DNA of 17,337 bases from JAVKFF01 sp040226215 (GCA_040226215.1 JAVKFF010000241.1:1-17337); one strand, 5' to 3'. Counted from the first letter of the stretch, positions 6,527 through 15,935 are shown. Notes: generated by a model from the letters alone, not told the origin. A program made the numbers and translations.

Positions 6527-7369
6527 CTAGTCCGCCGCCAGCAGCACCTCGAAGGTGATGCCGACCGCGTTGGCGCCGCGCCGCAAACGCCCCTCATGTA
6601 CCGTGGCTCCGGGATCGACGGCAATGGTCGGCACGCCCGCGCTGCCATGCATACCGATATGCCCCTCGACCGCGAAAACCTCGGTGATCGGGTCGGCGAC
6701 TGCCGGGGCGTCCTCGAAGGCGCCGCCGACCAGGCTGCCGACCGCGGCGACGATCCGCGCCTTGGGCATATCGTGCGCCGCCGCCGCGGCTTCCAGGGTT
6801 CGGGTGAAGTCGACATTGGGCGACAGCTTCACCAGCAGCGCGCCGGATGCGCCGCTCCCCGACACAGCGACGGGGTGGAAGATCGAGAAGTTGGTTTCCG
6901 CGTCGGGCTGGATGTCGAAGGCCGCGCCATCGATGCGCGCCATGCGGACGTTCACCTCCCCTGCCAGCACCGTGCGGTCGAGCAGGACGTGCCCGGCGCC
7001 GGCGCGGCCGTCGGCGAAGCGCCAGCGGGCATGGCAGTGCAACGCCGGCCGGCCGTCCTGGCGGCCGAGGAAGACCGCGCCGGTCTCGATCGTCGCGCCA
7101 TCGGCGGCGAAGGGGCCGGCATACCAGGCCGCGCGCTGTGGCTCGTCCGACAGGCTCGGCAGGTTGTAGGCGAGCGGCGCAACAGGCACATCGTCAAGGA
7201 TGAAGGCGGCCGAACCGCCCGCGCCCGCTGCCGCGGCCAGCGCCTCGGCAAGCGTCGCGCCGGACGGCAGGCGTGCCGTCTCCATCGCCACGCCGCAGGC
7301 CTGCGCCCGCCAGGCGTGCCGAGAGGGTGGTCCGGGCTGGTCGAGCCGCCGCAGGGCCGGTTCGCTCAC
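6527..7369 (-). CDS. PCC (PPC/DUF296) domain protein, tandem domains
   Basis: This 280-residue protein looks like two divergent copies of the PCC/DUF296 fold. The first (about 35-140) has L-HCHARW at 110-116 and GAGHVLL at 124-130, matching the HxH and GGHLL elements of the family. The second (about 175-278) has a hydrophobic strand GALLVKLSP, then ITEVFAVEGHIG and a VHEGRL-x(8)-GITFEVLL ending. PCC domains trimerise and occur in plant AT-hook proteins and in bacterial proteins of unknown function; no AT-hook is seen. The GTG start overlaps the ligase stop as GTGA (7366-7369), implying translational coupling. Position between an acyl-CoA ligase and a thiolase suggests a role in the same acyl-CoA pathway, not DNA binding. 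The family call rests on motif pattern and is moderately sure. Confidence 0.68.
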   Translation of the reverse strand: MSEPALRRLDQPGPPSRHAWRAQACGVAMETARLPSGATLAEALAAAAGAGGSAAFILDDVPVAPLAYNLPSLSDEPQRAAWYAGPFAADGATIETGAVFLGRQDGRPALHCHARWRFADGRAGAGHVLLDRTVLAGEVNVRMARIDGAAFDIQPDAETNFSIFHPVAVSGSGASGALLVKLSPNVDFTRTLEAAAAAHDMPKARIVAAVGSLVGGAFEDAPAVADPITEVFAVEGHIGMHGSAGVPTIAVDPGATVHEGRLRRGANAVGITFEVLLAAD

Positions 7370-8997
7370 GCCGATTTCTCCGCCGCCGCCACCGGCAGTT
7401 CGCCCCGCTCCTCGAGCCGGTCGCGCACCAGGCGCTTGGGCACCTTGCCATAGGCCGATTTCGGCAGTTCGCCCCAGACCACCACCGCCTTGGGCAGCTT
7501 GTAGCGCGGGATCTTCTCGCCCAGCCAGGCCAGAAGCGCAGGTCCGTCGATCACCTCGCCCGGCACCGGCACGCAGACCGCCAGCCCGACCTCACCCCAG
7601 ACCGGGTCCGGCACGCCCAGCACGGCGACCTCGGAGACCGCCGGGTGGGCCAGGATCTTCTCCTCGATCTCGCGCGGATAGATGTTCGAGCCGCCGGAGA
7701 TGTACATGTCCGAAGTCCGCCCGGTGATGTAGAGGAAGCCCTCGCGGTCCACATGGCCAAGGTCGCCAGTGCGGAACCAGCCGTCGCGGAAGGCCTTGGC
7801 GTTAGCCTCCGGATTCTCGAAGTAGCCGGCGAACACCGATGGCCCGGCGACGCAAATCTCGCCGGTCTCGTTTGCGCCGAGGCGATTGCCGTCATCGTCC
7901 TGGATGGAAATCTCCACGCCGGTGCGCGGATAGCCGCAGGTGCCGATCCTCGTATCCGGTCCATCCTCCGCCTCGTGCAGGCGCGGCGGCAGCACGGTGA
8001 TGCAGCCGGTCACCTCGCCCAGGCCGAAATACTGCACCAGCACCGGACCCAGCTTCCCAAGCGCGTGCTTCTGGTCCTCGCGATACATCGGCGCGCCGGC
8101 ATAGATGACATAGCGCAGGCTGGAATGGTCGTGGGCGTCGACCGCCGGGTGCCCGCACAGCAGCTTCACGATGGTCGGCACGGTGAACATGTTGGTCACG
8201 CCGTGGCGTTCGACCAGTTCCCAGATCTCCGCCGGATCCATGCGACCGCCGGCCGGCAGCACGGTCACCGCGCCGCGCGCCACCTGGGTCAGCTGGTGGA
8301 TGCCGGCGCCGTGGGAGAGCGGCGCGACGACCAGCGAGACATCCTCCTCGGTCGTGCCCGGCATCAGGTCGCAGAGATGGTTGGTGATCACGAAGGCCAT
8401 CTGCCCGTGCGTCAGCACCGCCGCCTTCGGCCGGCCGGTGGTGCCGGAGGTGAAGAAGAACCAGACCGGGTCGTCGTACGCCACATCCGCATCGGCGAAG
8501 GCGGCGGGCGCACCGCGCACCACGGCGTCGACATCGAGATCGCCGAAACCGCCGCCGGCGATGCGCCCGACCGTCTTCACGCAGTCGGTCGCCGCCAGCA
8601 CCGCCTCGACATGCTCCAGGAAGTCGCCGTGGACGAGCAGCGCCGTCGCCCGGGTCCGGTCGACCATGTAGACGACCTCGTCCGGGGTCAGGCGGAAGTT
8701 CGTCGGCACCAGCACCGCGCCCAGCCGGAAGATCGCGAACATGGCGACGAACATCGCCGCGCAGTTCTTCGAATGCAGCAGCACCCGGTCGCCCTTGGCG
8801 ACACCCTTGTCCGCCAGCGCCCGCGCCAGGGCCGAGGCGGCGCCGTCGATGCGGCGCCAGGACCAGACCTCACCGGCCTCGATCAGGCCCGCACGCTCGC
8901 AATGGCGCGTCGCCGCCTGCGTCAGGAAACCCGCCAGGTTCATCACCCGCCGGTAGACCAGCAGGGTCTGCGCCGAGCCGTCAGGCGTTCCGTTCAC
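7366..8997 (-). CDS. Class I adenylate-forming acyl-CoA ligase
   Basis: This ~543-residue ANL-superfamily enzyme converts a carboxylic acid, ATP and CoA to an acyl-CoA through an acyl-adenylate. All core motifs are present: the P-loop FFTSGTTGRPK (about 181-191), YFGLGEVTG (A5), the DGWFRTGDLGHVD ATP-ribose motif (A7), GRTSDMYISGGSNIYPREIE in the hinge region (A8), and the C-terminal catalytic lysine in YGKVPKRLV (about K518). The substrate is not readable; fatty, aromatic or steroid-side-chain acids are all possible. Several starts are in frame: GTG at 9009, GTG at 8997 with GGGAGG just 4 nt upstream, and ATG at 8943 (MNLAGFLTQAA), where similarity to typical ligases begins. I prefer 8997 on the ribosome-binding site. 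It is the first gene of the operon with the PCC protein and thiolase. Confidence 0.92.
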   Translation of the reverse strand: MNGTPDGSAQTLLVYRRVMNLAGFLTQAATRHCERAGLIEAGEVWSWRRIDGAASALARALADKGVAKGDRVLLHSKNCAAMFVAMFAIFRLGAVLVPTNFRLTPDEVVYMVDRTRATALLVHGDFLEHVEAVLAATDCVKTVGRIAGGGFGDLDVDAVVRGAPAAFADADVAYDDPVWFFFTSGTTGRPKAAVLTHGQMAFVITNHLCDLMPGTTEEDVSLVVAPLSHGAGIHQLTQVARGAVTVLPAGGRMDPAEIWELVERHGVTNMFTVPTIVKLLCGHPAVDAHDHSSLRYVIYAGAPMYREDQKHALGKLGPVLVQYFGLGEVTGCITVLPPRLHEAEDGPDTRIGTCGYPRTGVEISIQDDDGNRLGANETGEICVAGPSVFAGYFENPEANAKAFRDGWFRTGDLGHVDREGFLYITGRTSDMYISGGSNIYPREIEEKILAHPAVSEVAVLGVPDPVWGEVGLAVCVPVPGEVIDGPALLAWLGEKIPRYKLPKAVVVWGELPKSAYGKVPKRLVRDRLEERGELPVAAAEKSA

Positions 8998-9045
8998 CGA
9001 TCCTCCCACCGTGCCCGCACCCCCTTGATCTGAAGCCGAAGGCCG

Positions 9046-9074
9046 ATTAACGGGAAGCGTGCGGCCGGCGTCAA
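9046..9074 (-). promoter_or_regulatory. Sigma70-like promoter of the ligase-PCC-thiolase operon
   Basis: On the minus strand, TTGACG (9069-9074) is separated by exactly 17 nt from GTTAAT (9046-9051). Five of six and four of six bases match consensus. Predicted transcription starts near 9039, about 40 nt before the preferred GTG start of the ligase. Spacing and position are good. Confidence 0.45.
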
Positions 9075-9115
9075 TGTCGTCCTCGCAACCATGCCGCTAC
9101 GGACGGAACCGACAG

Positions 9116-9649
9116 ATGGCCAGGACTGGACGGTGGATCGCCATGATCCGAGCCATCGGTCCCGCGACCCACACGGTGATGTCGATGGGCGATCTGCGGG
9201 CGGCGGCCGTCGCCGCCGGTCTGGAGAATGTCCGCACGCTGCTGGCGACCGGCAATCTGCTCTTCGAGGCGGCGGGTCGCGAGGTGGACATCCGGAGGAC
9301 CCTGGAGGGCATCGTCGGCGACTTCGGCCTGACCAACGAGGTGTTCGTGCGACAGCCGGAGGAGATCGTCGCCACCATCGAGGCCAATCCCTTCCCTCTC
9401 GCCGCCGCCCGGCGCCTCAACCACCTGCTGGTGCTGTTTCTCCACCGGATGCCGTCACGCGAGGCGCTTGACCGGCTGGCCGGCTACGAGGGGCCGGAAC
9501 ACGCCCGTGTCGTCGGCCGCGAGGTCTTCATCGACTATGTCGAGGGTGTCGGCCGGTCGAAGCTGACCGCGGCGGTACTGGAGCGCCGCCTGGGACTGAC
9601 GGGAACGGCGCGCAACTGGAACACGGTTGGCAAGCTCCTGCAGGGCTGA
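9116..9649 (+). CDS. DUF1697 domain protein
   Basis: This 177-residue protein matches the DUF1697 family (usually ~180 residues, function unknown). The typical opening, an aliphatic strand followed by a loop and MxxLRxxxxxxGxxxVRTxLxTGNxxF, appears as RWIAMIRAIGPATHTVMSMG, then DLRAAAVAAGLENVRTLLAT and GNLLFEA. The C-terminal signature YVEGVGRSKLTAAVLERRLG followed by ARNWNTVGKLL is well conserved. The usual GINVGG loop near the N-terminus is replaced by AIGPATHT, which is atypical. The start at 9116 (MARTGRW) places the first strand correctly; the frame is open further upstream, but that sequence does not resemble the family. It is divergent from the ligase operon and followed by the peroxiredoxin-like gene in the same direction, 109 bp on. 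Confidence 0.85.
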   Translation: MARTGRWIAMIRAIGPATHTVMSMGDLRAAAVAAGLENVRTLLATGNLLFEAAGREVDIRRTLEGIVGDFGLTNEVFVRQPEEIVATIEANPFPLAAARRLNHLLVLFLHRMPSREALDRLAGYEGPEHARVVGREVFIDYVEGVGRSKLTAAVLERRLGLTGTARNWNTVGKLLQG

Positions 9650-9758
9650 GTGCCGTCCCTCGCGACTTGTTGAACGGCTGTCCGGAATTTTCTTCGCGCA
9701 GCCCGCGGCTCCGAAGACCATCTTGCGGACGATCACGCCAACAACGGGAATTTCCGCC

Positions 9759-10298
9759 ATGCCGATCCCCCGCCAGAAGACCCCGCCCCTGCGCCTCGAC
9801 ACGTTGAGCCACGACCCCTTCGATCTCGACCAGGAGACCGCGGAGCGCGGCACGCTGCTGGTCTTCTATCGCGGCCTGCACTGCCCGATCTGCGCGAGGT
9901 ACCTGAAGGAGCTCGACAGCCACGTCCCCGCTTTCGCCGAGCGCGGCTTCGCCACGGTCGCCATCACCGCCGATGGGCGCGAGCGCACCCAGCGGATGGC
10001 CGAGCGGGTCGAGGCTGCGAACGATCTCCGCTTCGCCTACGGCCTGACGCTCGCCGCGGCGAAGGATTGGGGCCTCTGGCTCTCCACCTCCCGGGGCACG
10101 ACCTCGATCGGCGTCGAGGAACCGGCGGTGTTCCCGGAGCCGGGACTGTTCCTGGTACGTCCCGACCGCACGCTCTATTTCGCCTCGATCCAGACCATGC
10201 CCTTCGCCCGGCCGCCGATCGCCAGCTTCGTGCCCGCCCTCGATTTCGTCATCGAGAAGGACTATCCGGCACGCGGGGAGTACACCGGCCCGGTCTGA
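9759..10298 (+). CDS. Peroxiredoxin-like (AhpC/TSA, redoxin fold) protein
   Basis: This 179-residue thioredoxin-fold protein has a redox centre, C42-P-I-C45, in LLVFYRGLHCPICARYLKEL. It is placed after the first core strand as in the 'peroxiredoxin-like family' group. The cis-Pro-containing region and strand EPGLFLVRPDRTLYFASIQ follow as in AhpC/TSA proteins. Unlike classical peroxiredoxins (PxxxT/SxxC), the active site is a CPxC dithiol, so it may act as a thiol reductase or an atypical peroxidase. Length is normal for the group. The ATG at 9759 (MPIPRQKTPPLRLDTLS) is chosen because the strand pattern begins there. The frame is open upstream into the DUF1697 gene, but that part lacks similarity to the family. 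The stop is 3 bp from the convergent dehydrogenase stop. Confidence 0.85.
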   Translation: MPIPRQKTPPLRLDTLSHDPFDLDQETAERGTLLVFYRGLHCPICARYLKELDSHVPAFAERGFATVAITADGRERTQRMAERVEAANDLRFAYGLTLAAAKDWGLWLSTSRGTTSIGVEEPAVFPEPGLFLVRPDRTLYFASIQTMPFARPPIASFVPALDFVIEKDYPARGEYTGPV

Positions 10299-10301
10299 GG
10301 T

Positions 10302-11729
10302 TCAGGCCCAGCGCGCCATGACGTGGCGGGCGACCGTGTAGTCCTCCAGCCCGTACATGGACATGTCCTTGCCGTAGCCCGACATCTTCATGCCGCCATG
10401 GGGCATCTCGTTGGTGAGCGTGAAGTGGCAGTTGATCCAGGTGCAGCCATACTGCAGCCGGGCGGCCACCTTCATCGCCGTGGTGACGTCCTGGGTCCAG
10501 ACAGAGGAGGCGAGGCCGTAATCGCTGTCGTTCGCCCAGGCGACCGCCTCGTCGGCGTCGCTGAAGCGGGTGACCGAGACGACGGGACCGAAGACCTCGC
10601 GGCGCACGATCTCGTCGGTCTGCAGGGCGCCGGAGACCAGCGTCGGCTTGTAGAAGAAGCCGCTGCCCTCGCCCTTGCCGCCGCCGGTGACGATCTCGGT
10701 GTGCTCGAGGCTGGAGGCACGCTCGACGAAGCTCGCCACGCGCTCGCGCTGGCGCTCGGAAATCAGCGGCCCGAAGAACGTCTCCGCGTCGTCCGGATCG
10801 CCGTATTTCAGATCGGCCATGGCCGAGGACAGGTCGGCGACCAGCCGGTCGTGGATGCCGCGCCCGGCATAGACCCGGCAGGCGGCCGTGCAGTCCTGCC
10901 CGGCATTGTAGAGCGCACCGGCCGACACGCCCTCGACCACGGCCTCCAGATCGGCATCGTCCATGACGATCACCGGCGCCTTGCCGCCGAGTTCCAGATG
11001 CGTGCGCTTCAGCGTCTTGGCCGCGGCCTGCAGGATCTTCTGGCCCGTGGCGATGTCGCCGGTCACGGATACCATGCGCACCTTGGGGTGGCTGGACAGC
11101 GCCGCGCCGACGCTCTCGCCGCGCCCGGCCACCACGTTGATCACGCCCCTGGGGAAGATCTCCGCCATCACGCCGGCCAGCTTGAGCGCGGTCAGCGGCG
11201 TCTGCTCCGAGGGCTTCAACACCACCGTGTTGCCCGCCGCCAGTGCCGGGGCGATCTTCCAGGCCAGCATCATCAGCGGGTAGTTCCAGGGCGCGATCGA
11301 GCCGACGACGCCGACCGGATCGCGCCGAATCATGCTGGTGTGCCCGGCCACGTACTCGCCGGCCGCGCTGCCGCCCATGCAGCGCACCGCGCCGGCGAAG
11401 AAGCGGAAGGTGTCGACGATGGCGGGAAGCTCGTCCTCCAGAACGCGCACGAAGGGCTTGCCGCAGTTCAGGCTTTCCAGCCGGGCGAAGGCCTCGGCAT
11501 CGGCCTCGATGCGGTTGGCGAGCTCCAGCAGCAGGCCAGCGCGCTCCGCCGGCGTGGTCTGCGACCAGCTCCCGAAGGCGTCGGCCGCCGCACCCACCGC
11601 CGCGTCGACCTGCTCCTGGCTCGCCTCGGCCACGTCGACCACCTTGGCGCCGCTGGCCGGGTTGACGATCTCTTCGGCCTGGCCCGCCCCGGCCGCCAGT
11701 TCGCCGTTGATCAGAAGCTTGGTATCCAT
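10302..11729 (-). CDS. patD: Gamma-aminobutyraldehyde dehydrogenase
   Basis: This 475-residue NAD-dependent aldehyde dehydrogenase has catalytic residues N149 (PWNYP), K172 (LKPSEQ), E246 (LELGGK) and C280 (NAGQDC). The C-terminal stretch, INCHFTLTNEMPHGGMKMSG followed by YGKDMSMYGLEDYTVARHVM, is characteristic of the PatD/YdcW type that oxidises 4-aminobutanal (from putrescine) to GABA. Betaine-aldehyde dehydrogenase is the nearest alternative. It is the last gene of the transporter operon, 26 nt after the second permease gene, with AGGGAGA 7 nt before the ATG. The neighbours are those of E. coli ydcW, which follows ydcSTUV. A putrescine aminotransferase, needed to make the aldehyde, is not in the window. 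Confidence 0.86.
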   Translation of the reverse strand: MDTKLLINGELAAGAGQAEEIVNPASGAKVVDVAEASQEQVDAAVGAAADAFGSWSQTTPAERAGLLLELANRIEADAEAFARLESLNCGKPFVRVLEDELPAIVDTFRFFAGAVRCMGGSAAGEYVAGHTSMIRRDPVGVVGSIAPWNYPLMMLAWKIAPALAAGNTVVLKPSEQTPLTALKLAGVMAEIFPRGVINVVAGRGESVGAALSSHPKVRMVSVTGDIATGQKILQAAAKTLKRTHLELGGKAPVIVMDDADLEAVVEGVSAGALYNAGQDCTAACRVYAGRGIHDRLVADLSSAMADLKYGDPDDAETFFGPLISERQRERVASFVERASSLEHTEIVTGGGKGEGSGFFYKPTLVSGALQTDEIVRREVFGPVVSVTRFSDADEAVAWANDSDYGLASSVWTQDVTTAMKVAARLQYGCTWINCHFTLTNEMPHGGMKMSGYGKDMSMYGLEDYTVARHVMARWA

Positions 11730-11755
11730 CTGGGGTCTCCCTGAAGCGCGGATCG

Positions 11756-12560
11756 TTACTTGCCCATGCCCGACACGTCGTGCGTGTCCCGGGTCAGGTA
11801 ATAGGCGATGAGGATGGGGATGAAGGTGACGGCGATGACGAAGCAGGCGACCACGTTGGTCACCGGCCGCTGGCGGGGGCGGATCAGCTCCGACAGCATC
11901 CAGATCGGCAGGGTCTGCTGCTGGCCGGAGGTGAAGGTGGTGACGATCACCTCGTCGAAGCTGAGCGCGAAGGCCAGCATGCCGCCAGCCAGCAGGGCCG
12001 AGGCGATGTTCGGCAGCACCACGTAGCGAAAGGTCTGGAAGCTGTCGGCGCCGAGGTCCATCGAGGCCTCGAACATCGAGGGCGAAGAGCGGCGCAACCG
12101 GGCGATGACGTTGTTGTAGACCACCACCACGCAGAACGTCGCGTGGCCGATCACGATGGTCCAGACCGAGAAGTCGATGCCGGCGAGCCCGTAGGCCGAA
12201 CGCAGCGAGATGCCGGTGATGATGCCGGGCAGCGCGATCGGCAGGATCACGAGCAGGGTCAGCGTGTCGCGGCCGAAATGGCGCCAGCGGAACAGCGCCG
12301 CGGCGAACAGCGTGCCCAGCACCAGGGCGATCGCGGTGGCGACCAGCGCCACTTGCACCGACAGGCCGATCGCCGCCCAGATGTCCTCCCGCCCCCAGGC
12401 GACCGCGAACCAGTCCAGCGTCAGGTCCGGCGGCGGGAACTGATAGCTCCGCTCCTCGGTGGAAAAGGCGTAGAGGATGATGAAGCCGAGCGGAACGTGC
12501 AGGAACATGATGCCGCCGAGCGCCGCCAGCTTCAGGCCCAGGGACGGCCGGCCGATGCGT

Positions 12561-12571
<11 letters not shown>
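11756..12571 (-). CDS. Polyamine-type ABC transporter permease (YdcV/PotC-like)
   Basis: This 271-residue inner-membrane permease has about six helices and a type I importer EAA loop, EASMDLGADSFQTFRYVVLP (about 168-187), which contacts the ATPase. After it comes FALSFDEVIVTTFTSG, a stretch typical of PotC/YdcV-like subunits of spermidine/putrescine transporters. The ATG overlaps the end of the first permease gene by 11 bp, so translation is coupled. By context it forms a heterodimer with that permease. The natural substrate is inferred to be putrescine or a related amine from the adjacent aminobutyraldehyde dehydrogenase. Confidence 0.92.
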
Positions 12572-13507
<936 letters not shown>

Positions 13508-13511
<4 letters not shown>

Positions 13512-14623
13512 CTCGCCGCCTCGCCCGGCGCCGGACCGCCCAGTGGCGCATCGGACAGCACATTGATGGCCGACCGGTCGAAGGCGATGCGACAGGCCGA
13601 GCCTGGCTCGACAGCCTGGTCGGCCGCCACCGCCACCTTGACTTCGTCACCGTTTGCCAGGGCGACGATGGCGCGCAGGTGAGCGCCCAGGAAGGTGACC
13701 GAGCGGACGGTCCCATTAGCCTCGACCGCCCGGTCGCCAGCACGCTCGCCATGCTGCAGGAACCGGATGCGTTCCGGCCGCACGGCGAAAGCGCGGGCCT
13801 CGCCGATCAGCGGTTCCGCCGTCGCCGCATCGAACAGGTTGGAGGCGCCGACGAAGCCGGCGACGAAGGCCGTGCGGGGCTGGTCGTAGATCGCCCGTGG
13901 GCTGCCGATCTGCTCGATCCGCCCGTCGTTGAACACCGCCACCCGGTCCGACATCGCCAGCGCCTCGCCCTGGTCGTGGGTGACGTAGATGAAGGTGATG
14001 CCGACCTGCCGCTGCAGGGCCTTCAGCTCGTCCTGCATCTGCTCGCGCAGCTTGAGGTCGAGGGCGCCGAGCGGCTCGTCGAGCAGCAGCACCGACGGCC
14101 GGTTGACCAACGCCCGGGCCAATGCCACGCGCTGGCGCTGTCCGCCGGAAAGCTGTCCCGGCCGCCGCTCGGCCAGGCCCTCCAGCTTGACCATGGCCAG
14201 CATCCGCGCCGCCTCCTCCCGGCGCTGGCGGCGCGGCATCCGGCGCACCATCAGGCCGTAGGCGACGTTCTCCCAGACCGACATGTGGGGGAACAGCGCA
14301 TAGTCCTGGAAGACCGTGTTGACGTCGCGGTCGAAGGGCGGCACGCCTGCCACGTCCTTGCCGTGCAGGGTGATGCGTCCGGCGGTGGGGAAGTCGAAGC
14401 CGGCGATCAGGCGCAGGCTGGTCGTCTTGCCGGACCCCGACGGCCCCAGCATGGAGAAGAATTCGCCGTCCCTGATCTCGAAGGAGACCCGGTCGAGCGC
14501 GATCACCGGACCGAAGTGCCGGCTCACGCCCTCGAAGCGGATCGCGGTCGTTTCGGCATCACCCATGGCGCGCGTCACCGTGGCGGCCGGCACGGAGCCG
14601 GCCGCCGTGTCGTGAGGGGGCAT
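13508..14623 (-). CDS. Polyamine-type ABC transporter ATPase (YdcT/PotA-like)
   Basis: This 371-residue ABC ATPase has Walker A GPSGSGKTT (60-68), Q-loop Q106 (VFQDYALFPHMSV), signature LSGGQRQRVALAR (158-170), Walker B VLLLDEPLGALD (D182, E183) and switch histidine H216. A C-terminal TOBE-type regulatory domain (about 260-360) follows. VFQDYALFPHM and the TOBE domain place it in the PotA/YdcT group that powers import of polyamines and related solutes. The ATG at 14623 lies 10 bp after the binding-protein stop. A second in-frame ATG at 14566 (MGDAETTAIRFEGV) would remove a 19-residue extension not seen in typical members; neither has a strong ribosome-binding site. The extension may or may not be translated. 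Confidence 0.94.
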
Positions 14624-14633
14624 GAGGTGCCGG

Positions 14634-15809
14634 TCAGCGTCCGCCGAGCACCGCGATGTAGTCGGTCACCCAGCGGTAGTAGGGCACGCAGCTCTCCTGG
14701 GTCCCGCAGTCCGAACGCGGCGTGCGCCAGAACCAGATGCGCTCGAAATTGCCCATGCCGTTGATCTCGCAGCCGTCGGGGCCGAGCAGCTCGGAAGTCT
14801 CGCAGGCAGCCGGCACCGACGGCACCGAGCCGAACCAGGCCGCGAGATCGCCCTGCAGGTTCGACGACAGCGAGTGCTCGAACCACAGATAGGAGCAGTT
14901 CGGGTTGGGTGCGTTGACATGCATCATCAGCGTGTCGGCCCAGCCCGTCGCGCCCTCGACCGGGATGGTCGAGGCGATGGGCGCCCCGCCGGCGCGCAGG
15001 ATGTTCACCTGGAACGGCCAGGAGCCCGAGGCCACCACGCCCTCGTTCGTGAAGTCGTCGATCTGCACGAAGGCGTCGTGCCAGTAGCGCAGCACGATCT
15101 CGCGCTGCTGGCGCAGGAGGTCGAGTGCCGCGGCGTACTGCTCCTCGGTCAGCTCGTAGGGATCCTGGATGCCGAGTTCAGGCTGGTGGTGCATCAGGTA
15201 GAGGGCCGCGTCGGCGATGTGGATCGGCCCGTCGAAGGCCTCCACCCGGCCGACATTGCCCTGGCCGTCGGGCAGGGTCATCTCCTCGAAGACCACGTTC
15301 CAGCTCTCCGGCGCCTCGGGGAAGACGTCCGTGTTGTACATCAGCACGTTGGAGCCCCACTGGTAGGGCACGCCGTAATGCACGCCGTCCACCGTGTGCC
15401 ATTCGGCCGACTGCAGGCGCTCGTCCACCGTGCCCCAGCTGGGCACCAGATCGGTGTTCACCGGCTGCACCTGGCCGCCATAGATCAGCCGCAGCGAGGC
15501 ATCGCCCGAGGCGGTGACGAGGTCGAAGCCGCCCTCGTTCATCAGCGCCACCATTTCATCGGACGTCGCCGCCGTCTGCACGCGCACCATGCAGCCCGTC
15601 GCCTCCTCGAAGCCGGTCACCCAGTCGAAGGCGGGGTCGGTGTCGCCGCGCTCGATATAGCCCGGCCAGGCGACGATGCGGAGCTCGCCTTCCGGCTCGC
15701 CGACCGTCTGCAGCATCTCGGTCGCCTGGCCGAAAGCCGGGCCGCTCAGTGCCAGGATGGCAATAGCGGACGCGGCGGTCCGCACCAGGGGGGTGCGCAT
15801 GAAGTCCAT
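14634..15809 (-). CDS. Periplasmic polyamine-type solute-binding protein (YdcS/PotD-like)
   Basis: This 391-residue periplasmic binding protein has a Sec signal peptide (about 1-27; basic MDFMRTPLVR, hydrophobic core, cleavage near AFG-QA). The mature part starts with LRIVAWPGYIERG, the first strand and ligand-pocket turn of the PotD/PotF cluster. FDLVTASGDASLRLIYGGQVQPVNT and YGVPYQWGSNVLMYNTD are further conserved pocket and hinge segments. Six cysteines (for example C73, C368, C374) could form disulfides in the periplasm, which is more than usual for the family. The start is fixed by AAGGAGG at 15817-15823, 7 nt before the ATG. It is the first structural gene, and by synteny the YdcS equivalent. 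A LysR-controlled promoter lies upstream. Confidence 0.92.
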   Translation of the reverse strand: MDFMRTPLVRTAASAIAILALSGPAFGQATEMLQTVGEPEGELRIVAWPGYIERGDTDPAFDWVTGFEEATGCMVRVQTAATSDEMVALMNEGGFDLVTASGDASLRLIYGGQVQPVNTDLVPSWGTVDERLQSAEWHTVDGVHYGVPYQWGSNVLMYNTDVFPEAPESWNVVFEEMTLPDGQGNVGRVEAFDGPIHIADAALYLMHHQPELGIQDPYELTEEQYAAALDLLRQQREIVLRYWHDAFVQIDDFTNEGVVASGSWPFQVNILRAGGAPIASTIPVEGATGWADTLMMHVNAPNPNCSYLWFEHSLSSNLQGDLAAWFGSVPSVPAACETSELLGPDGCEINGMGNFERIWFWRTPRSDCGTQESCVPYYRWVTDYIAVLGGR

Positions 15810-15870
15810 GTCGAGGCCTCCTTCTGTCCGACGGGGCGGCTTGGGCGCCGCCGCTCACCTCGACCGAAAC

Positions 15871-15899
15871 TCTATGCGGCTTCGCGCCATTACGGGAAA
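15871..15899 (-). promoter_or_regulatory. Candidate promoter of the transporter-dehydrogenase operon
   Basis: On the minus strand, TTTCCC (15894-15899) precedes CATAGA (15871-15876) by 17 nt. Both hexamers are weak, as expected for an activator-dependent promoter. Transcription would start near 15864, giving a 55-nt leader to the binding-protein gene. The -35 abuts the proximal LysR-type site. Confidence 0.35.
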
Positions 15900-15935
15900 T
15901 CGGAAGTCCGGTGAAATTGTATCGGAAATTCCGAT
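15899..15935 (-). promoter_or_regulatory. Paired LysR-type operator sites
   Basis: Two related palindromes lie between the LysR gene stop and the binding-protein gene. The distal one (15921-15935, ATCGGAAATTCCGAT) is a perfect 15-bp palindrome and a T-N11-A LysR box. The proximal one (15899-15912, ATCGGAAGTCCGGT) is a degenerate copy sharing CGGA and TCCG. The CGG starts are 22 bp apart, two helical turns. Relative to the candidate start near 15864, their centres lie near -64 and -41. These are the usual positions of LysR recognition and activation sites. Confidence 0.5.

Noticed and set aside
5176..6558. Plus-strand open frame of 460 codons opposite the thiolase
   Set aside because: It is antisense to a thiolase with all catalytic motifs and has no recognisable domain.
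7273..9033. Plus-strand open frame of 586 codons opposite the acyl-CoA ligase
   Set aside because: It is antisense to an enzyme with all ANL motifs, and its His/Arg/Asp-rich composition is typical of antisense frames.
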